A stretch of 64,000 nucleotides of DNA from Paralithodes platypus (lineage: Eukaryota > Arthropoda > Malacostraca > Decapoda > Lithodidae): positions 24,018,191 through 24,082,190 of the forward strand of contig CM064519.1 of the NCBI GenBank assembly GCA_032716605.1, read 5' to 3'. The position numbers and the translations under genes are program-made. The stretch's first letter is position 1. The number at the start of each line of letters is the position of its first letter. This document shows positions 57,483 through 64,000 of this stretch, in pieces. Under the pieces are notes generated by a model, which saw only the letters and a list, made by a program, of their open reading frames with translations, had not been told where the DNA came from and did not search any database.

Positions 57483-60400
57483 ACAATGGGGTGGTGGTAT
57501 ACAGTATGTAACAATGGGGTGGAGGAGGTATACAGTATGTAACAATGGGGTGGTGGAGGTATACAGTATGTAACAATGGGGTGGTGGTATACAGTCTGTA
57601 GGGGTGGAGGTATACAGTATGTAACAATGGGGTGGTGGTATACAGTATGTAACAATGGGGTGGAGGTATACAGTATGTAACAATGGGGTGGTGGTATACA
57701 GTATGTAACAATGGGGTGGAGGTATACAGTATGTAACAATGGGGTGGAGGTATACAGTATGTAACAATGGGGTGGTGGAGGTATACAGTATGTAACAATG
57801 GGGTGGAGGTATACAGTATGTAACAATGGGGTGGTGGAGGTATACAGTATGTAACAATGGGGTGGAGGTATACAGTATGTAACAATGGGGTGGAGGTATA
57901 CAGTATGTAACAATGGGGTGGAGGTATACAGTATGTAACAATGGGGTGGAGGTATACAGTATGTAACAATGGGGTGGTGGAGGTATACAGTATGTAACAA
58001 GGGCGGTGTGGTGTACAGTATGTAACAAGGGCGGTGTGGTGTACAGTATGTAACAAGGGCGGTGTGGTGTACAGTATGTAACAATGGGGTGGTGGAGGTA
58101 TACAGTATGTAACAAGGGGGTGGTGGAGGTTATACCAGTACCGGTATTTGTAACAATGGGGTGGTGGAGGTATACAGTATGTAACAATGGGGTGGTGGAG
58201 GTATACAGTATGTAACAATGGGGTGGTGGAGGTATACAGTATGTAACAATGGGGTGGAGGTATACAGTATGTAACAATGGGGTGGTGGAGGTATACAGTA
58301 TGTAACATTGGGTGGTGGAGGTATACAGTATGTAACCAATGGGGTGGTGGGTATACAGTATGTAACAATGGGGTGGTGGAGGTATACAGTATGTAACAAT
58401 GGGGTGGAGGTATACAGTATGTAACAATGGGGTGGTGGAGGTATACAGTATGTAACAATGGGGTGGTGGAGGTATACAGTATGTAACAATGGGGTGGTGG
58501 TATACAGTATGTAACAATGGGGTGGTGGAGGTATACAGTATGTAACAATGGGGTGGAGGTATACAGTATGTAACAATGGGGTGGAGGTATACAGTATGTA
58601 ACAATGGGGTGGTGGAGGTATACAGTATGTAACAAGGGGGTGGTGGAGGTATACAGTATGTAACAATGGGGTGGTGGAGGTATACAGTATGTAACAATGG
58701 GGTGGAGGTATACAGTATGTAACAATGGGGTGGTGGAGGTATACAGTATGTAACAATGGGGTGGTGGAGGTATACAGTATGTAACAATGGGGTGGTGGAG
58801 GTATACAGTATGTAACAATGGGGTGGTGGAGGTATACAGTATGTAACAATGGGGTGGTGGAGGTATACAGTATGTAACAATGGGGTGGAGGTATACAGTA
58901 TGTAACAATGGGGTGGTGGAGGTATACAGTATGTAACAATGGGGTGGAGGTATACAGTATGTAACAATGGGGTGGTGGAGGTATACAGTATGTAACAATG
59001 GGGTGGTGGAGGTATACAGTATGTAACAATGGGGTGGTGGAGGTATACAGTATGTAACAATGGGGTGGTGGAGGTATACAGTACCGGTATGTAACAATGG
59101 GGTGGTGGAGGTATACAGTATGTAACAATGGGGTGGAGGTACAGTATGTTATGGGGTGGGTGGAGGTATACAGTATGTAACATGGGGTGGTGGAGGTATA
59201 CAGTATGTAACAATGGGGTGGTGGAGGTATACAGTATGTAACAATGGGGTGGTGGAGGTATACAGTATGTAACAATGGGGTGGTGGTATACAGTATGTAA
59301 CAATGGGGTGGTGGAATACAGTATGTAACAATGGGGTGGTGCAGGTATACAGTATGTAACAATGGGGTGGTGGAGGTATACAGTATGTAACAATGGGGTG
59401 GAGGTATACAGTATGTAACAATGGGGTGGTGGAGGTATACAGTATGTAACAATGGGGTGGTGGTATACAGTATGTAACAATGGGGTGGTGGAGGTATACA
59501 GTATGTAACAATGGGGTGGTGGAGGTATACAGTATGTAACAATGGGGTGGAGGTATACAGTATGTAACAATGGGGGTGCTGTGGAGTGGGTATACAGTAT
59601 GATTAACTAATGGTCGGGTTGCCGTGTAGTCATCACAGTATGTAACAATGATGGTGGTGGAGGTATACAGCTTATGTAACAATGGGGTGGGTGGAGGTAT
59701 ACAGTATGTAACAATGGGTGGGGTGGAAGGTCATACAGCTATGTAACAATGGGGTGGTGAGAGGTATACAGTATGATAACATTGGGGGTTGAAGTGGAGC
59801 GTATACAGGATTAAACAATGGGGTGGTGGAGGTATACAGTATGGAACAATGGGGTGGGTGGAGGTATTAAGTATGTAACAATCGGGGCTGGGGGAGGTAT
59901 ACAAGTATCCCTGGAACAATGGGGTGGAGGTATACAGTATGTAACAATTGGGGCTGGTGGAGGTTATTACAGTATGGTAACAATGGGGTGGTGGAGGTAT
60001 ACAGTATGTAACAATGGGGTGGGGGATGGTATAGAGTATGACTAACAATGGGGGTGGAGGCATACAGTATGTCCTAACAATGGGGTGGGGGGAGGTATAC
60101 AGATTACTGTCACAATGCGGGGGCGAGCGTATACAGTATGTAACAATGGGGTGGTGGAGGGTATACAGTATGTTGCTAACGAATGGGGCGGAGGTATACA
60201 GTATGTAACCAATGGGGTGGTGGAGGTATACAGTATGTAACTATATGGGGTGGTGGAAGGTATACAGTATGTAACAATGGGGTGGGTGGAGGAGTATACA
60301 TGTATTGTAACAATGGGGTGGTGGAGGTATACACGTACCTGTGCGTATTGTACAATGGGGTGGGGCGGTATACAGTAATGTAAAGAATCGGGGTGGGGGA

Positions 60401-61011
60401 GGCCTATTAAAGTATGTAACAATGGGGTGGTTGAGGGTATACGAGTATTGTAGCAATGGGGTGGAGGATATACAGTATGCTAACAATGGGGTGGTGGATG
60501 GTTATTACAGTATGTAAACAATGGTGTGGTGGATGGAAGTGTATCCAGTATGGTTGCTATGTAGGCAATGGGGGTGGTGGTATAACAGTTGTATACGCGT
60601 AGGTTACTACGTATGCCTAACAATGGGGTGGAAGCGTTCTGTCCCAGTTATTGTAACAATGGGGTGAGTGGAGGTTCTACCGTATATGTAACAATGGGGT
60701 GTGGCTGGGTCTACAGTAGGTAACAATGGTGGTGGTGGAGTTGGGGGGGTGGGGGTGAGGTATACAGGATCTGCCCCATGGGGTTTTGCGGATTGGTGCG
60801 TAGTACAGTATGTAACAATGGGGTGGTGGGAGGTATACAGTAATGTAAAAATGGGGTGTGGGAGGTATGGAACAGGGGTTGGTGGAGGTATACAGTATGT
60901 AAGATGGGGTGGTGGAGCGGTTTTGGAGGTAGCCCGATGCCTAACACTGGGTAGTGCGGTTGGTGGAGGTATACAGTATGTAACAATGGGTGGTTGAGGT
61001 ATACAGTATGT
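57483..61011. repeat. 25/28/31-bp minisatellite, over 100 copies, running into an assembly gap
   Basis: Core TATACAGTATGTAACAATGG followed by GGTGG, GGTGGAGG or GGTGGTGGAGG, giving 25-, 28- and 31-bp units mixed along the array. Four units near 58000-58075 are GCGGTGTGGTGTACAG variants. From 57483 to about 59560 units are clean; from about 59570 to 61011 almost every unit has random-looking 1-3 bp insertions or substitutions. The minus strand lacks stops over most of the clean part, so long frames there are not genes. Confidence 0.97.
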
Positions 61012-61111
61012 NNNNNNNNNNNNNNNNNNNNNNNNNNNNNNNNNNNNNNNNNNNNNNNNNNNNNNNNNNNNNNNNNNNNNNNNNNNNNNNNNNNNNNNNN
61101 NNNNNNNNNNN
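61012..61111. other. Assembly gap (100 N)
   Basis: Exactly 100 unknown bases, the usual placeholder for a gap of unknown size. The array unit occurs on the left; the right flank (ATACACTATATATTAGATAT) is not the array. Confidence 0.99.
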
Positions 61112-61339
61112 ATACACTATATATTAGATATAGAGAGAGATACAGCCGGATGACCCACACAGCTACTTCTACTAATTTCCTAGTAAACCTGTTTATGCCT
61201 ACTCCCTCCACTGTAGTAAGGTGCTGTGACCGAGGGTGCCAGTAGGGTTAGAACGGGCTGGGCCGGCTACAAAGGTGCCCGGGTCGTCGGATTAAAACAT
61301 ATACCGGTACAGGTAGTGTATATTCCACCTCACGAAGAC
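61112..61339. other. Intergenic sequence
   Basis: No feature recognised. TACCGGTA at 61302-61309. Confidence 0.35.
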
Positions 61340-61930
61340 CTCTATCTTGGATATTCTGACACATGTATACTTATAGAAACACATAATTCACATCATGTAT
61401 ACTTGGGGTACAAAAAACATCTATACTGTACTGCCATCATATGGTTTTAATGCACGCTTTGGCATACGTGTCCCTCCTACATGTTTATGCCTATGTATAC
61501 TTCCACTTATATGTACCTCCTACATATACATCCACTTGTGCATGCCTCTAATGTATACCACCACATACATACTGTATACCTCTTGCGTATACTTCCACAT
61601 GTTTATACCTCCCATGTATACCCCCAAATGTTTATACCTCCCATGTATACCCCTATATATGTATACTTCCCATGTATGCCCCCATACATGTATATATCCC
61701 ATGCATAGGCCTAACCCCACATGTATACCCCCACATTTGTATGCCCCATATATGTATACTTCCCATGTATACCTCCACATATACCTCCCCATGTATATCT
61801 ACATTTATGTATACCTCCCATATATACCCCTAAATATATATATTTCCCATGTATACCCCACATATGTGCTGTATACCGGTATCTCCCATGTGTATACCCC
61901 ACATATGAATACCTCCAGTGTATACCCCAC
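61340..61930. repeat. Imperfect ~28-30-bp repeat (CATGTATAC-based)
   Basis: CCCATGTATACCCCCAAATG, CCACATGTTTATACCTCCC and similar words recur about every 28-30 bp, with strong divergence. TACCGGTA interrupts one unit at 61874-61881. Confidence 0.75.
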
Positions 61931-62647
61931 CCCCCATCTTCTATAAACACATAAGGTAAACTGACCTAGACACAGAACAGACTACCTGCCTGGGGTGGAT
62001 ATCAGTCTGCAGTTTAGATAAAGGCTCATTTCTGCTCCTTCCTCCTGACTTTTCTCCTTACCTCCTATTTCCTTACGTTCTTCCTTTATTTCGCTCGTCT
62101 TCGTTTATCTTCTGTTGCGACTCTCTTGCTTGCGTGTTTGTATTCTTGTTTCAATTGCTGTAGTCTATTTGTTATTTGTGTTCTATATTTCCAAAGATTT
62201 TCCTGCGTTTCATCTGATTCTGTATCTTCTTTTCCGATGTATCTACTGTATATTGCGTGTGTTTGTCTTTTTTTATATTATCATATATATATATTACTTT
62301 TTTTTAATGTAAGTTCTATATTTTTTAAATTATTCCTTCATATTGTTTATCATATTCTCGTCATTTCTTGTGGCCTCATTTTTTTTTTTTTTTTTTTTTA
62401 AAGTCTCTGGTTTATGTCAAATGTTTTTTTTTTCGAGTTTTGTTCTTGTCTTGTATATTCTGCGTTTCTTCTCCCGTCTTTACTCAGTGTCCCCCTCTTA
62501 CTTATATTTATTCTGCATTATTTTCCCCTATCCATTTACTTACTTTCATTCCTTTCTTTGTATATTTTATTTTCTACCATCTTTTCCTATATGTTATCGC
62601 GCTTATTATGCTTCTCAGTTTTTCCTTTCTTCCATCGTTAACCCCTT
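61931..62647. other. Pyrimidine-rich sequence with poly-T
   Basis: TTCTTTTCC-rich plus strand, a T run at 62379-62398, and Phe/Leu-rich open frames that follow composition. No gene. Confidence 0.5.
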
Positions 62648-62689
62648 GAGGATCGAGGACGCTGCTTTATATATTATTCTGGTTCGTAG

Positions 62690-62822
62690 TAGACGATTTT
62701 AAGCAGATGAGGAAGAATCTGTAGGAGTCAAAGAGTAAAAGCCATCTCAATAACACTTTAACTTCAAAAATGTATTCCTAAACTGTATACAATCTTCTAA
62801 TACTAGCAAAGGAAAGATAAAA
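62690..62822. mobile_element. Family C palindromic element
   Basis: GTAGTAGACGATTTTAAGCA at 62687 and CAATCTTCTAATACTAGC at about 62800 are imperfect inverted arms, with GAGGAAGA/TATTCCTAA at their inner ends. It abuts family B on the right. Confidence 0.45.
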
Positions 62823-62847
62823 CAAACGTGCTCAAACACTGAACGAG

Positions 62848-63191
62848 TTAAGGGGGGATGGTTCAGATTTTGGTAGATTTTTTCATTTATGTATTATTAG
62901 TGTATTCTCCTCCCTAGACCTCCATCAAACTTAAAATAACAACCCCAGGACCCCCCTTCAAAATATATATTTGTACATTTTTCGGTAGAAAAATTTCCCG
63001 GCCTTTCCTCCTAAATTACAGGCTTGGTATCGCTCGCCAGGAAAACAATCGACACCTAATTTGTCACGAAAAGTCTTAATATTGACACAGAAAACGGGCG
63101 AAATGTTTTAAAATGCCAAACTTATGATCTGAAAACTAATGGAGCTAAACATGAGGAAGAAAGGGGACCAGAAAAACGACCCGTCCCCGTT
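62848..63191. mobile_element. Family B TTAA element, right end decayed
   Basis: TTAAGGGGGGATGGTTCAGA, CCTCCCTAGACCTCCATCAA, core GGCTTGGTATCGCTCGCCAG, ending CGACCCGTCCCCGTT where CCCCTTAA is expected. 344 bp. Confidence 0.78.
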
Positions 63192-63479
63192 GTGTGTGCG
63201 TGTGTGTGTAAGAGTGAGAGTCCTAGTGTAGGGGGTGAGACAGTGAAGCACGGGAACGAGGTGGCTTCAGAGATGGGGTCGCTTCGGGCCATGAGTGAGC
63301 ACCGTGCCTCATGTGAAGGCAAGATGGCAGGTGCTCGTTGTACTCTACGTGCTTCGGATGTCTCACTCCCTAGACTGGAACAAGACCTCACGGGCTTCAC
63401 TGTTCATTGTACAGCGGTGAATGTTCAGGCTCTCAGCCTATGCCCGAGAGGGAGTAAGTTGGAAAAAAAAAAAAAAAAA
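63192..63479. other. GC-richer segment ending in an A run
   Basis: After a short GT tract, about 250 bp of higher-GC, unique-looking sequence runs to an A run at about 63463-63479. Both strands have open frames of up to about 90 codons without recognised domains. A processed retrocopy, SINE or diverged exon are all possible; there is no AATAAA signal before the A run. Confidence 0.35.
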
Positions 63480-64000
63480 TCACGTTCATGTTTTTTGTTT
63501 TCTATTTGTGTTTTGTTATTCCTTCTCGCCTTCCTTCCTTCCTACTTCCCTTCTATCCATTCTTTCTTACTTCCATGTTCCGTTCTTTCTTCCTTCCTTC
63601 TTATTCACTTTCATTATTCTTTCTCTCCATGCTTCCTTCTTACTTAGTTTCCTTCCTTCCACTTTTCTTTCCTTCCATTCTTCCGTTCCTCCTTCCTACC
63701 CATTTCCCTTCCTTCCATTATTCTTTACTCTCATTATTCTTTCCTTCCATTCCTTCTCTCCTTCCTTCCTACATCCCTTCCATCCCTCCTTCCGTCCTTC
63801 CTTTCTTTCCTTCTTCTATATCAACTAGTACCCTATGTTTTCCCCCCTTCCTTCCCTCCTTTCTTCCTTCTGTCCTTCCTTCCTTCTCTCTCATTCTTCA
63901 TACTATCATACCGTGTTACCTTCTCTTCTTTCCGTGCACATTCATTCACGTATTCATATCTTCTATTCCATTTTGATTCCTCTATCTCTATCATTTCTAT
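63480..64000. repeat. (TTCC)n-type pyrimidine-rich tract
   Basis: CTTCCTTCC, TTCTTTCC and CATTCTTTC words dominate to about 63900. Open plus frames are Ser/Phe/Leu-rich by composition. Confidence 0.7.

Overview
The window is non-coding eukaryotic DNA from an animal, most likely an arthropod and plausibly a decapod crustacean. The reasons are very dense dinucleotide microsatellites, CCTAA-type telomere-like motifs, animal non-LTR retrotransposons, a mariner-like transposase remnant and tRNA-derived SINE heads. Species cannot be fixed from the sequence. I found no convincing host protein-coding gene, rRNA or functional tRNA. Nearly every long open frame is a tandem repeat or microsatellite whose unit lacks stop codons.

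Mobile elements. Two dispersed, non-autonomous families (called A and B here) end in TTAAGGGG...CCCCTTAA and share an internal core built on GGCGAGCGATAGCGAGCC. I count about 6 copies of A (~385 bp, arms of ~150 bp forming a foldback) and about 20 copies or pieces of B (~330 bp, short terminal inverted repeat). Three further palindromic families (C, D, E) are present. Retrotransposons: a nearly complete minus-strand non-LTR element at 16.0-19.2 kb (endonuclease plus reverse transcriptase, broken by one frameshift near 16.53 kb); a second, 5'-truncated reverse transcriptase at 26.5-27.9 kb; and four 3'-end pieces of a third family at 8.7, 15.6, 25.4 and 44.2-46.2 kb, each lying between (CT)n tracts. 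The 44.2-46.2 kb copy is split by a 600-bp insertion flanked by TTAA and by a SINE-like unit with a tRNA-like head. A mariner-type element with a broken DD41D transposase fragment is at 3.58-4.30 kb.

Tandem arrays. Large minisatellites: 25 bp (6.16-7.31 kb), 29 bp (11.6-11.9), 24 bp (23.65-24.64), 25 bp (31.49-34.37), 28 bp (35.88-36.96), GGA-rich plus 24 bp (42.5-43.8), 13/16 bp (46.4-47.4), 50 bp (48.6-51.55, split by a SINE), 28 bp (53.5-54.15), 25/28/31 bp (57.48-61.01) and ~28-30 bp (61.4-61.9). A run of exactly 100 N at 61012-61111 marks an assembly gap, and the sequence before it is visibly error-rich.

How it fits together. No pathway or operon is present. The interest lies in how repeats relate to each other: three of the large arrays start within about 6-35 bp of the TTAA end of a family A element, one retrotransposon family is repeatedly bounded by (CT)n, and another sits between (TA)n tracts.
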